Of a stretch of DNA of 64,000 bases, positions 33,000 through 43,952 are shown piece after piece. The position numbers and the translations under genes were made by a program. Below the pieces are notes generated by a model that ran no database searches, had not been told where the DNA came from, and saw only the letters and a program-made list of their open reading frames with translations. The stretch covers positions 62,001 to 126,000 of the forward strand of contig MPUH01000061.1 of the NCBI GenBank assembly GCA_001970955.1. The letters run 5' to 3'. Numbering within the stretch: position 1 is the first letter of the stretch; the number at the start of each line of letters is the position of its first letter. This stretch comes from Stentor coeruleus (Eukaryota; Ciliophora; Heterotrichea; Heterotrichida; Stentoridae).

Positions 33000-33605
33000 T
33001 TAAAGGATTTTGTTCTTCTTTACAATTGGTTTATTTATGGTATCTCCATATAAAGATTGGGCACGTTTTCTTATTACTGAGTTATTTTCAGATAATTTTC
33101 TTTCATCTAGTCTTGATCGTTGTGTGATAAGAGGAAGTTTACGGAATTTAGCTTTAGATACATTTTTTATGTACTTTTTATTGTCATGCCACTCTTTATC
33201 AAGTTTCTTCATTGAAAGGTTTTGGCTGTTGTTAAGTCTTCGGGCAAAGGCTTCGTTGTCTGTGATTATCCTTTGTGCTTCTTTTTTTCGGCTTTGTACA
33301 TTTAAACTTTTAGGTTTTGGTAAAGTTCCTATTGAATTAAGTATCAGCCTAGTACTTGTTGCTCTTTTTCCACTAGAAATATCAGTTAATGAACTGAGAA
33401 GTTTGATATTATTCCGATTCATTTCAATTTTTTTTTCCAATTCAAGAAATTTAGAAGTTGAGTTGTTTCTTCTAGTTTTCGGGGCGGAGTTATCTATGCG
33501 GCCAGCGTTGTGTTTTTTTATTTCTTTAAGTTTTTCTGTATGTCTTGTCTGAGACTTACTCCAAAACCATCGATTAGTCAGTTTTTCATCTAAAAAACTT
33601 TTCAT
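33000..33605 (-). CDS. Unknown basic 201-residue protein
   Basis: An intronless frame starting MKSFLDEKLTNRWFWSK and ending in TAA. It is Lys/Arg/Asn/Ser-rich with short helical stretches (LELEKKIEMNRNNIKLL; KKLDKEWHDNKKYIKNV) and no recognised domain or membrane segment. The style (basic, disordered, with Ser/Arg sites) matches the other small unknown proteins of this window, but I see no direct homology to them. Its true C-terminus may be about 55 residues longer, because a coding-like frame follows in another register down to 32836. Confidence 0.65.
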   Translation of the reverse strand: MKSFLDEKLTNRWFWSKSQTRHTEKLKEIKKHNAGRIDNSAPKTRRNNSTSKFLELEKKIEMNRNNIKLLSSLTDISSGKRATSTRLILNSIGTLPKPKSLNVQSRKKEAQRIITDNEAFARRLNNSQNLSMKKLDKEWHDNKKYIKNVSKAKFRKLPLITQRSRLDERKLSENNSVIRKRAQSLYGDTINKPIVKKNKIL

Positions 33606-33866
33606 AAGTTACTATTTACAAATTTCATGTCATATCAAATATATTTAATTAATAACCCAACATAAATCATGTTTTTTTCTCATATTTCTCTGTACAAATA
33701 GCATAAAATATACATTTAAGAATATATTTACTTTTAAATTTGTCTTAACTTATTCTAAAATTATCCATTTATTTAAATTTTTATCTATAAAAATGATATA
33801 ATTCAATTTCCATATCATTAAGAACTATAGCTTTCTACCTAATTTTCCATAAATTGGTAATCTGAA

Positions 33867-36080
33867 TTAATTATTATCTTTCGGATCTTCATGCTTATGA
33901 ATTTCCTTATGATGAGTAAAGCGTAAATTACGGATCTCGCATACTTTTTCTATATCAGCAACTTTACCATAAAGTCTTTCATTAACTACTCTACTTCCCC
34001 AAGACTTTCCTTCCATAATCTGATCAGGAACATCAGGAATTAGCAATGATACTGAAACTTTGAAAAAAAGAATCGCATGTTCAAACATCATAAAAACCAA
34101 CCACTTATAAGTACTTTCTTCAATTTCTAAAACATCTGTAGTGAAAATGATTATACCAATATTTGTTATCGCACCTACAACTGACATGATTTGTATAATA
34201 TAAAACCATACACCTATTGAATCAGCAGTATCTGGAAAAGGTCTTCTTGTTAATGTGCAGAGTTTCCAAGCATCAACTCTAATTTCAACAATAATTAATA
34301 CAAGAAACAATGCTGCTGTTAAAGGAAAGCTTGCACCAAAAATAATAACATAGCCATAAGAGATTACAACTTCCATATAATCACTTAAAGGTGTGTCATA
34401 ATTGCATAATTTCGCCTGTTTTTCTTCTTCTGACAATTCTTGTTCAATACCGAATTTTTCTTCTGATTCTCTTTTTTCTCTCCAAACATCTATTTTTGTC
34501 ATTATCATAGGAACAAAAATCTCGACAAAGTTTAGAAGCATGTTGGTTATAAAAATTGTCGCAATTTGTAAGGTAAGTTCATCAATGCAATTGTCATCAT
34601 TACAACCTTCAAGATGCCGTTTGACAAAAGCTATATAAAATAATGATATGTAACTGTTAACAAACTGGAAAAGGAATAGTTTTATTGTTAAACTGTCAGT
34701 ATATTGACTAGGGTACTCATAATTTTCCCAATCATTCAACCACTTGGCCACATAGACATAAATGAAATTAAAAATTTTGATCTGTATAGCATTAGCAATA
34801 CCAAGAATCAAAGGACCATTAGAATCCGGATCTAAAGTTGACCTATACAAAAACAAAGCGGTAATCGCTGCAAAAACAAGTGATACAAAAGTTCCAACAA
34901 TAGTCACAGAAATTGTCCTTCTCAACCACAACCATCTAGACTCTTTTTGAACCTTCTTTATTTTCCCAGTTATTGGACATTTGATATATCTTCCAACAAA
35001 TTCAGGTCTTTGATCTTCAACTAATATAAGATCAGATGTTCCCCATCTCCAAGATAACTCGTTTTGATGTCTTAACCATAACTGTTCAAATACTGTTGAA
35101 AAAATTGGTAATATCAAAGCTAATGATAAACAAACTATTTCCCCAGGTGTTATTTTTTTATTTGAATCTTCGACATCGTCAAAAATAAAAAACACTATTG
35201 TCAAACCGATACTGATAAGGCCAATGGCTATCATTGATCTCATTAAAAACTCAAGCCAACAAAAATAAATCGCCACTTTTTCCCCGAAGTAATTCCTGAT
35301 TGTTTCCCTATCTTGGGTATGAAAAGGGTTTTTTAACAAAAGTTTAAAATTACCCCAATCATTTTCTAGACGTGATAGGTAATATGGCTCAGATAAAGGC
35401 ATGAAATCTTTAAAAATCCCAATACTTTTCATGTATCCAACATTCATTGCCCCACAGAGCATAGAATAAATAAGCCTAATCCTATCTTTTTGTTGAAATA
35501 AAGAACCAGTCGGTTTTTCAATACTATTTTCATCATAACGTTTGAAGTACTCAGCGAATTTCTTTTTTATAAGTAAACCTTTAGACTCATGTTTTTCAAA
35601 AGCGCCATATGGAGGAACTTCCTGAAAATCATAATTTTCTTCATCACGCTTTTTCATTTGTAATAAATATTCATCAATATCAGCTTGGACCATTAGATTT
35701 TCTTCACTAGCTTTCATTTTGATAAACATTTCATCTTGATCAATTGATAGCTTTGCAGATGTTTCAAGCATAACATGATCTGAAAGTATTACTAAAATGT
35801 TATCACGAATAACTGTGAATAAGTCTTTTGTGAATACCTCATCTATATCGCTTAGATTTTTGAGATAAGATTCACAATGAGAGATAATTTTATCAATAGT
35901 CTCTGATTTACAAGATCTCTCTTCGAGTTTAAAAGCTCTTCTGAACCGATTTCTGAACTTTTTTGCCGTGATTTTTGCTTCAGGGTCAATGCTGTCTATA
36001 ACATTTAATATAATCACTGCATCCCAGTAGTTTTTATCAGTACTTTGGTCCTTTATTAACTTTTCTTCCTCTCCAGACAT
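33867..36080 (-). CDS. Anoctamin (TMEM16) membrane protein
   Basis: A 737-residue intronless frame. After an N-terminal cytosolic domain (1-270), about ten hydrophobic helices follow. The family signature is clear: YDTPLSDYMEVVISYGYVII near residue 563 and EIRVDAWK near residue 603. Anoctamins are Ca2+-activated chloride channels or phospholipid scramblases. Compared with TMEM16A, the Ca2+ ligands in helices 6-8 are mostly kept: Glu in NFVEIFVP, Asp (for Glu) and Glu in DYME, Glu and Asp in EIRVD. The helix-6 Asn position is Leu. A Ca2+-gated scramblase or channel is likely; which one cannot be told. A decayed copy of its C-terminal half lies just upstream at 36476-37560. Confidence 0.93.
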   Translation of the reverse strand: MSGEEEKLIKDQSTDKNYWDAVIILNVIDSIDPEAKITAKKFRNRFRRAFKLEERSCKSETIDKIISHCESYLKNLSDIDEVFTKDLFTVIRDNILVILSDHVMLETSAKLSIDQDEMFIKMKASEENLMVQADIDEYLLQMKKRDEENYDFQEVPPYGAFEKHESKGLLIKKKFAEYFKRYDENSIEKPTGSLFQQKDRIRLIYSMLCGAMNVGYMKSIGIFKDFMPLSEPYYLSRLENDWGNFKLLLKNPFHTQDRETIRNYFGEKVAIYFCWLEFLMRSMIAIGLISIGLTIVFFIFDDVEDSNKKITPGEIVCLSLALILPIFSTVFEQLWLRHQNELSWRWGTSDLILVEDQRPEFVGRYIKCPITGKIKKVQKESRWLWLRRTISVTIVGTFVSLVFAAITALFLYRSTLDPDSNGPLILGIANAIQIKIFNFIYVYVAKWLNDWENYEYPSQYTDSLTIKLFLFQFVNSYISLFYIAFVKRHLEGCNDDNCIDELTLQIATIFITNMLLNFVEIFVPMIMTKIDVWREKRESEEKFGIEQELSEEEKQAKLCNYDTPLSDYMEVVISYGYVIIFGASFPLTAALFLVLIIVEIRVDAWKLCTLTRRPFPDTADSIGVWFYIIQIMSVVGAITNIGIIIFTTDVLEIEESTYKWLVFMMFEHAILFFKVSVSLLIPDVPDQIMEGKSWGSRVVNERLYGKVADIEKVCEIRNLRFTHHKEIHKHEDPKDNN

Positions 36081-36475
36081 TTTTATAATAAACGCCTTTG
36101 TAGTGAAATCATTAGATGCTTTGTGATAAGATGATACTAGATTTTTTTATTTTAGTTGGATTTCTATTGTATTTCTAATGTTTAAGTTTCTTTACTGAAA
36201 ATTTTTTATCTGTAATTAGATATTATGTTATTTATTCGATTAGTTATGCTTTTCTGTTTATTCTATGATGAGTTTCAAACTAAAATATGCATTCTTCTGT
36301 TTGCTTATAATTTTGGACAACATTATAATATTATTTGATTAAATTATTCTTTACTTAAGTTAATGTATTCATTTGAGTTTGTGTCTTGGCTTACTTAAAG
36401 TTAAAAAAAGCTCACTGAAGATTTGCTAACTAATTTTAATAATCTTCTTTAGGGATTATTTCCAACTAAGTACTT
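36081..36475. other. Intergenic, upstream of anoctamin
   Basis: AT-rich spacer between the anoctamin start and the decayed anoctamin copy. Presumed to hold the anoctamin promoter; no element is recognisable. Confidence 0.45.
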
Positions 36476-37560
36476 AGCACGTAAATTACTACTTTCAACA
36501 CTTTTCTCTGTCATCTACTTTTCCATAAATTCTTCCATTAATCATCATACAACTCCATATCCTTCCTTTAAAATTTTATAAGAAGCATTAGGTATAGCAA
36601 ATTATATTGAAACTTCAAAAAATAGTATAGCATGCTCAATTATCATAAAAACTAATACCATAAATTTATCATTATTATCATTATTTCAATATAAAACCAG
36701 CCATTTATAAAGTCTTTTTTCAATTTCAAAAATATTTATTGTAAAAATTATTACTCTGATATTTGTAGCTGCATCTAAAACTGATATAATCTGTATAATA
36801 ATAAGCTATGTTCCAACTGAATTCGATATTCCAAAAAAAGGGCTTTTTGATAGCTTGTTTAGTTTCAAGCATCTTCACTTATTTAAATAATAAGAAATAT
36901 TCAAAATACAAAGACAACTATAGAAAACTAGTATCAAATAATATTAAATAAACATATGAGATAACAACTTCCATATAATCGCATAGTGGGCCATAATTGT
37001 TGAATTTCGCTTGTTTTTCTTCTTCTATTAACTTATATTTTCCCTCAAATTTTTCTTTAGCTATTTTTTTTCTCTTACCAAACAGATATTTTTATCATCA
37101 TTACAAACATAAGTATTCCAGATGAATTCAGCATTATTTAGGCTATGAAAATTGTTGTAATTTATAAAGGAAGTTCGTCAATGCAATTGCCGTTGTTGTA
37201 ACCATATCACAATTTTTTAACTATTCTACACGACAAAAGCAATATAAAATAACAAAGCATAACTGCTAAAAAACGTAAAAATAAATAGCTTTGATATCAA
37301 ACTATTATTAAATGCCTTGAATGCTTATAGTTTTCCCAATTTATAAGCATCTTCACTATATACCTATACACAAAATTCAAATATAAATCTATATACCATT
37401 GACTATATATAATTAGCTGTCTATTGAATCTAAAGTAGATTTAAAAACAAAACTGTATTCATAGTTATACTATCAATATAAAAACTCTAAAAACAATAAT
37501 TAAGACCATTCTTCTAATCCAAAACCATCTATGACAAATTTTTTATCTTTTCCTGTTGCT
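36476..37560 (-). pseudogene. Decayed partial anoctamin copy
   Basis: Side-by-side reading shows this stretch parallels 33900-34960, the C-terminal half of the intact anoctamin, in the same orientation. Matching words include CTTCCATATAATC[AG]C, CGC[CT]TGTTTTTCTTCTTCT, GTAAA..ATTAT.AC..ATATTTGT and CC.AAACCATCTA. The copy contains many stops, small indels and point changes in every frame and has no start codon. The N-terminal half is not found. It is an old tandem duplicate that has become non-coding. This is a host-gene relic, not a mobile element. Confidence 0.85.
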
Positions 37561-37751
37561 TAGAATTAGATAAAACAAAATAAAGTTTTGCCTAAAATAT
37601 ATAAAAACTGCAAATATTTTATATAATCAGCATAAATTATAATAAACAATCTACTTTACATAAACTTCTAAATAAAAAACTAGATTTTTCAGTCGAAAGA
37701 CATGCTAAAGTAAATCATTTTATTTATTTATGCCTCAGTATTATATTAGAA

Positions 37752-38291
37752 TTAAGCAATATCATAGTAATTTAATGATTTAACACTTGAATATGAGCTC
37801 AAGCTTTTAGATCCTCTCCGTTTATTATTCTTAATTTCATTTTTCCTTCTACTATTTTCCAAAAAAAGTCTAAGTTGTGTGTTTTGATCCATCATATTAG
37901 GCGTTGTAGGTCTATTTAAGGATGATTTTTCTTGAACTTCTTCTAAGTAAATCTTTTTATTCAATTTTTGCTTTAAAGGTAGTAGTTTTGTTGAACTAAT
38001 AAGCTGCTTACTATTTTTTTCACCTAAAAAGTCAGCCAAAAAGATTTTTGACCCAATTTTTCTTATGGTTATTGAACTTGAGTTTAAACAAGGAGAATGG
38101 CTTACAGTAAGCAAGCCATAATTATCGATGACTTTTTGAGTTGTGGATTGCTTTTTCGTGAATTCTATGTAGGAGTTTGAGAGATTGCTGTTAATTATGG
38201 GCTGACTGAGTTGGATTTTGGGAAGGTTCTCATCTTCAGACTTAAAAATAGTATACTTAGAAAGTCTATGAGTCTTTCTTCTAGGTAGCAT
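37752..38291 (-). CDS. Unknown 179-residue basic protein
   Basis: An intronless frame from MLPRRKTHRLSKYTIF to TAA. It is rich in Ser, Asn and Lys with scattered short helices and is probably largely disordered. The C-terminus is Arg/Lys/Ser-rich (KNNKRRGSKSLSSYSS). No recognised domain, signal or membrane segment is present. The start is supported by an A-rich context. Function is unknown. Confidence 0.6.
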   Translation of the reverse strand: MLPRRKTHRLSKYTIFKSEDENLPKIQLSQPIINSNLSNSYIEFTKKQSTTQKVIDNYGLLTVSHSPCLNSSSITIRKIGSKIFLADFLGEKNSKQLISSTKLLPLKQKLNKKIYLEEVQEKSSLNRPTTPNMMDQNTQLRLFLENSRRKNEIKNNKRRGSKSLSSYSSVKSLNYYDIA

Positions 38292-39339
38292 TTAAATATA
38301 ATCTATGGTTTATTAAACAATAATTGCTTTATGATTTAGCAATACAAATTATATGTTGATAATAAAAAATCGTTAACTATAAACAAATATTTATTTGTCG
38401 GTTTTTACTTTAAAGATCATGTTTTGTGTATTATTTGGGAATCATAAAACGCTTTTAAGGTTTCAAATAAAAAAAATATAATTTCTTACTATTATAGTAT
38501 CATAGAATAAATCAATAATATGCACCTGCATATGTCTGTAAGCTTTTAAAATTTTTATTTGAATTATGTGATTATTAAAAATAATGTTAATTACTAATTA
38601 AGTGAACGAACAGTTTTAAGTTTAATATATAGGCGATTAGTTGCTTGTATATATTTCAAATACTTTATTAGTGATCATTAAAGATAATTTTAATAACTGA
38701 TTAAGTTATTGAGAAGTTTTAAGTTTAGTTTATATGTATTAGTTGTTTATATAAAACGAATCCCTTTTCTAAGCACCTCTCCATTATATTTAGTCATATC
38801 AGACAAAGTCAAATATTGAAAATAAACTCAAATAAATATCCTAATCAGCAATTTATATTATCAAAAATCATTGAAAAATAAACTAAAAATCTGCACAATC
38901 CTCTTATTATTTATCAATCAAAAACCCAATAAAGTTCACAATTTATCTATATTTTTCCACGAATACACTAAAACATAATCCTATACCAAAACACAGCTTA
39001 TAAATATACAAAATCATACCAAAATCCTTATAAACTTAAAAAGTTAGACAAATCCTACTACAAAATCAAACTCAAAACCCTTCATGCAACATCTTTTACA
39101 TACCTTCAACATCTATCAAACTCAATCTTCCTATACCTTTTTTTAAATCTTCAACAAATTTCCATCCAATATCCGTTACCAATTCAAGCATTCTAAGCCT
39201 TTTACACTAAAATTTTTCTTCAACTCCAACTTCTTAATCAACTTCTAATTTTTTTTTATTCTTTACATTCTTAGTACTCTTTAAAAACAGATTAAATCAC
39301 ACATTTCTTCTCTTCTGACATTCTTCTCTATAAGTTAAT
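38292..39339. other. Divergent intergenic region
   Basis: A 1-kb spacer between a minus-strand gene and the coiled-coil gene at 39340. The last 550 bases (38780-39339) are C/A-rich with very few G, a long example of the G-poor 5' flank seen throughout. Two related words, TTTAAGTTTA and TTATATA-type tracts, recur near 38620 and 38720. No gene is found. Confidence 0.5.
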
Positions 39340-40671
39340 ATGTCCCAAAGCAACAGATCCCGTAGTAGGACTCCAGTAAACTCAAGTTCTTCTAATTCGA
39401 TTGTCGCTCAAATAAAACTCAGTTCTTTATCAGAAAGTCTTAATCAAGAGCTTCTTAGCAGTGAAAATCCTTTAAATAAACCTCTAGAAAATGCAATTAT
39501 TCTAGGAACTTCTATAGACGAACAAACTGGGAAAAGACGAAGTAAGAGGATTTCTTCAAGTAGCTTGGACCAAGGAAGCTTTAAAATCCCGATTCCTACA
39601 ACTCAAAGCAAAAAGCCTGTTACTAGTAAAAGTCCTCAAAAAGGAAACACCAGAAAAGCCCCTAAGAAACCTTTTCCAAAGCAAGACTTAAATGAAAGTC
39701 TTGGGAAAAACTCTAATGTTGCCTCTGGTCAAACCTATAAGCTTACAGCTAATAGTATAAAGGCTAATGGGATTAAAACAGCTAGAGTTACTGAATCTCA
39801 TAAAAATCACGACAATCAGCTTGTGTTTTCTAGGTCTTCTTTAACAAGAAGCTCAATTAAAGCCTCTAATAAAATTCCTGCAAATCCTATACAAGATTTA
39901 AGTTTAGAATCTTCTGGGTCATTAGCAAGACCATTAGAAGACTTAAAGAAAAAAATCGGAGACCTTGAAAGGGACTTGAAAAAATATAAAAAATGCAGCC
40001 TCGAGCTCCAGACTGCAGTCACGGCAAAAGATGTAAGATTTAAATAGAACCTTATAGGAAAACTTCAAAGTGACTACAAAAATAGTATTATGGAAAAAAA
40101 CATAGAAATCCATGAACTTAAGAAAAATCTTACAGACTTAGAAATAAAAATTAATGATATAGTCAAAGATCTAGACAATAAAACCAAAGTAGAAACAAAT
40201 TATAAAAAAGCTCTTCAAAATAAAAATGATGAAATTGAAAATCTTAGGAACACTTTAGACTTGCAAAAACTTACTTTGGGATCGATATTAAAAAATAATG
40301 CCCATCTTTGTGAAGAACTGACTAAATCAGCTGTATTTAACATATAGGAAAAATATGCAATCATGGAAAATAAGTTCATTTGCGACTATGATGAATTAAA
40401 GTTGAAATTAGATAAAATTGCTATTGAAAATAAGAATCTAAAAGATGGGATGAATAAAACCAACCCAAGTGAAGTGGAAGATTTAAAGAAGAGTAATAAA
40501 ATACATGAAGAAGAGAATAGAAGATTAAATGAATTATTAAAGGAAAAGGAAATTCAAATTGAGAAGATTTTATGCCAGGGCTCTGATAGTCGAGTTGTGG
40601 AGCTTGGTATACTTGTAGCAGCATTACAAGCAGAAAACTCTGAGCTTCAGTTAAAGCTCAAGAATTTATAA
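39340..40671 (+). CDS. Coiled-coil protein with Ser/Lys-rich N-terminus
   Basis: Three exons joined by two 15-nt introns (GTAAGATTTAAATAG 40033-40047 and GTATTTAACATATAG 40333-40347) give about 433 residues. Residues 1-190 are Ser/Lys/Arg/Pro-rich and probably disordered, with many basophilic and proline-directed sites (MSQSNRSRSRTPVNSSSSNS at the start; SKSPQKGN). Residues about 200-430 are continuous coiled coil (LEDLKKKIGDLERDLKKY onwards). There is no membrane segment. The stop lies 46 bases upstream of the kinase gene's ATG, so the two may be co-expressed or the spacer is simply compact. The role may be cytoskeletal, which is inference. Confidence 0.85.
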
Positions 40672-40717
40672 TCCGTCAATTTCTTCTAATAATAGCTAAA
40701 ATGATAAACCTTAAAAT

Positions 40718-41764
40718 ATGCAAAGTTCAAGTCACTCTTCTCTAAACAATTACGAATTTATCAAAAAATTAGGCCAAGGGACCTTCGGTAAGGTCAAACT
40801 TTTCCACAAATCCCATCAAAACTTTGCAATCAAATGCTACAACCGGGGATTCCTTCGCAGAAAAAAACTTTATTATCGGCTTTCAGGAGGTTCATTATCC
40901 CAAAACACAGCTTTAGATGCTGTTTACCGTGAGATGAACTTAATGAAAAAACTAACCCATCAAAACGTCCTCAAATTATATGAAATCATTGAAGATGAAA
41001 ACATAGACAAAGCATATATGGTTATGGACTATTGCGAAAAAGGTCCAATAATGGAATGGAACTCAAAATCCCATAAGTTTTTTTTCCCATGGACATCAGA
41101 AATAACAGAATATCAACTTAGGAAAATTTTTAGGGATATTGTGTGTGGCTTAGAATATTTACATAGTTTGAAGATAATACATAGGGATTTAAAACCTCAG
41201 AATATACTTTTATGTGATAATTGGGTAGTGAAAATTGGGGATTTCGGTCAAGCACAGGAGTTTGGAGATGATGATATGCAGACTTCGACTGTTGGAACAT
41301 ATTTTTTTTTCCCTCCTGAAAGCTGTAACCCGGAAAACTCTAGTTTTTCAGGCAGAGCTGCTGATGTTTGGGCTTTGGGTATTACTTTGTATGCTTTAGT
41401 TTATAGGTGTTTACCATTTTGGGCTCAATCCTTAGCGGGGATTTTTGAGGTTATACAGCAACAGGTTATACAATTTCCTCAGAGTCATTTGGTTGATGAA
41501 GATTTGAGGGATATTATGGTTAGGATATTGGATAAAAACCCACAGACTAGGATAAAAATGCATGAACTCATCCAACACCCTTGGCTTTTAAAAGACTGTA
41601 ATCCATTAGGAACACCTGGAGTCACAGTTTTTCACAAGGAAAACAACCCTAGTAACGCTTTGAATTTTATTAGAATCATAGTTCGCGCAGTAAGGATTAT
41701 ATAGAAAATAATAGGCCGCAAGTGGAAAAAGTTCAGTAAGAGAAATTCTTATAATCATGAATAG
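40718..41764 (+). CDS. CaMKK/SAK1-like Ser/Thr protein kinase
   Basis: 343 residues with one 15-nt intron (GTAAGGATTATATAG, 41690-41704) near the 3' end. The kinase domain is complete: Gly loop LGQGTFGKV (19-27), Lys39 in FAIK, HRDLKPQNILL catalytic loop (about 154-164), DFGQAQEF activation start (in place of DFGVS), and ADVWALGITLYAL. The insert after the VAIK lysine (an RLSGGS-containing stretch of about 25 residues before the alpha-C Glu) and the HPWL end resemble the CaMKK group, upstream activators of AMPK/CaMK kinases. The activation segment STVGTYFFFPPE fits this group (GTPAFMAPE). No calmodulin-binding tail is obvious, though a short basic tail (GRKWKKFSKRN) follows the intron. The stop is TAG. 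Confidence 0.88.
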
Positions 41765-41863
41765 GTTTATAGTAAATAACAATTTTTATGCAAGCCTATG
41801 AAATAATAGGAAAAATTATAAAAAAGTTAGCTAAAATATTAAAAGATATGATATAGTCTATAA

Positions 41864-42208
41864 CTAATTGATATCTGGGATATTTCTTAAAACAGTCATT
41901 CTTTCTGCTGGAGTCTTTGCCCGGTAAGCTCTATAGAATTGTATACTAAAATACAACCCTGGAGTTAAAGTCAAACTTCCTAATACCCAAAATGCAATAC
42001 CACGACTTGGTTCTTCAAAATTAGTAAATTCTTCTATGAATCCCATCAAAGTTAAAACAATGCCGCAGATCAGAAGAAATATTGCTGCCAGCATAGGTTT
42101 TAATGGGATCTTTGGAAATATTTGAGGACCAACATACTCGATTTTCACGTCAGATTCTCCGATTTCTTCATTTATTTCAAAGTTGTACCTTGGCTTTGCT
42201 TCGTTCAT
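41864..42208 (-). CDS. TMEM230: TMEM230/TMEM134-family membrane protein
   Basis: A 114-residue intronless frame, the usual TMEM230 size. It has two membrane helices (about 38-60 and 71-92) around a short loop. Family features are the Pro-Lys-Ile-Pro-x-Lys lead-in (FPKIPLKPM) before helix 1, a Gly-rich helix 1, the helix 2 end LTLTPGLYFSIQFYRAYR, and a terminal Ile-Pro-Asp. TMEM230 proteins sit on endosomal, secretory and synaptic-type vesicles and act in trafficking. The stop is TAG. The gene is convergent with the kinase, with a gap of about 100 bases. Confidence 0.85.
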   Translation of the reverse strand: MNEAKPRYNFEINEEIGESDVKIEYVGPQIFPKIPLKPMLAAIFLLICGIVLTLMGFIEEFTNFEEPSRGIAFWVLGSLTLTPGLYFSIQFYRAYRAKTPAERMTVLRNIPDIN

Positions 42209-43113
42209 ATTTGTTGGATAAGTTTGTTAATGAATTTTTTTTTTCAATATGTTTGATGATTTTGAGATTAGAGGGTTGTGGATTGTAGAGTTTAAGATGA
42301 AGATTTGGAAATTTTTTACTTTTTAGGTAAGAAGAGGGTGGATAGGAAATGATATGAAAAGATAGGAGGATGATAAAAAGTTGCATGAAGGATTGAAGAA
42401 ATTCCTGAAAAGTTAGATTGAAGAAGTTAGAAGTACAAAAAAATAGTAGGATTGTGAAGTTATTAATTTGGTAATTTTGAATTATTGATTGCTTTCTGTG
42501 ATTTTTTTGAATAATAATGATGGGAGGAGAAGATGAGAAAATGCTTTGTTTAAGTTTATTACTTGTGATATGTGATAAGAGCTCCTGCTACTGATATGAT
42601 GTAATAGTAAAGTACTTATGTTGGATTATTAATATAAATAAGTATTGATATGGAATATATATATATTTTCCTATATGATTTACAGATCATTTAAAATATG
42701 AATTCTGAATGTAATATTCAAGTAAGTCTTTATAAATTCATTGCATGATGAAGTAAAATTTCTAAATGTCCAATTTCATTCTAAACAAAACAGGCCAACA
42801 TTTAATATAAAATTATGATATTTTCCATATAAAAATATAGAATTATAAATTTCATGGAAACGATATCTAAATAGTGTAATCTATGATTAAAAGTATTTAG
42901 TAAGGCCTTAAACTTTTTTTCTTAAAAAAATTATAACTATGATTATAAAAGCAAATACCTTATTTATATCTACAAACTTCACTCTTCATATAATAAAAGT
43001 CTCTTCTTATATTTTAAAAACTATGCATTATAATATAAAAAACAATATAATTTCCTATTACTCATGCTAAATAAACATATAAAGTTCACTAATTAAAGTT
43101 CATTAATCCAACA
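42209..43113. other. Intergenic, nothing seen
   Basis: A 0.9-kb AT-rich spacer. The first 350 bases are G/A-rich with few C on the plus strand, as expected upstream of a minus-strand gene. Short frames here lack protein-like composition. No RNA gene is recognised. Confidence 0.5.
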
Positions 43114-43716
43114 TTAAGAATCCACTAACCTCATTATAACCTTTCTAAGCCTTTTCCCACTTCTAGAAGTTAAACTTCTCTCTGATTCATCTTTTCGCGT
43201 CATATCCAATATTTTCCCCATCATCCTAAAACTCTTTTCAAACGACTTCTCCGCAGATGGGATATCTTTTATCATTTTCATATTCTCCTCTTTTATTGTA
43301 TTACAATATTCAATAACATTTTCAATTTCTACTAATCTACTACAAGGACTTTTGCTATTATCTTTTTTAATAGGTGTAAATGATCTTCCTTTTAATTTGC
43401 TACTTTTCAATATTATTTCAGGTGTTGTTTCATATCTTATATCATTTCTATGTTCATATCTTCTATTATTAACAATATGCACATCTTGTGGATATTTGAT
43501 CATAGTATTCAGACCTAATCGGAGTTTTTCTCTTTCAGCATTAAATCTTTCTTTTGTGATAGACATTTCGTTAAAAGCTTTTTCTATGGTTTTTGGAATA
43601 CCTATATAGAACCTTTTACTTGCGCATTGAGGTTCAAGATATTTTAACCCTTTAGCGATACTTGTGTGTATTTTACCGAAAGACCCAAGATCGTTGGGCT
43701 TGTTTTTGTATGCCAT
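43114..43716 (-). CDS. Small basic protein, CASK-motif family member C
   Basis: A 200-residue intronless frame ending in TAA. This is the member that links the family, because it carries all three shared blocks. The first is CASK with a following PKTIEKAF helix and REKLRLGLNT (shared with 10816-11433). The second is TTPEIILKSSKLKGRSFTPI (shared with 12350-12970). The third is IKEENM, then IPSAEKSFEKSFRMMGKI (shared with both). The length (200-206) is constant across the family. The middle is Arg/Ser-rich and the C-terminus basic. Function is unknown; no membrane segment. It lies 30 kb from its relatives, so the family is dispersed. Confidence 0.78.
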   Translation of the reverse strand: MAYKNKPNDLGSFGKIHTSIAKGLKYLEPQCASKRFYIGIPKTIEKAFNEMSITKERFNAEREKLRLGLNTMIKYPQDVHIVNNRRYEHRNDIRYETTPEIILKSSKLKGRSFTPIKKDNSKSPCSRLVEIENVIEYCNTIKEENMKMIKDIPSAEKSFEKSFRMMGKILDMTRKDESERSLTSRSGKRLRKVIMRLVDS

Positions 43717-43952
43717 TATTTGATGAAGTATTGAAGTTTTGATTTTATGTAGTTAGATGTAATAAGATAAGTTAATATAAAGTGCTTTTTGTTGTAAAGA
43801 AATAGGTCGCGGTTGTAATTCTGATATCATATAAAAAAATATACCCAAACTTCATTTTCACTACCCAAAAAATCGAAAATTTGATTATCATCCTTAAAAA
43901 AACCTAATAATTATAACTTAATAATATCCTTAATCCTCGTATTTTTGTAAAT

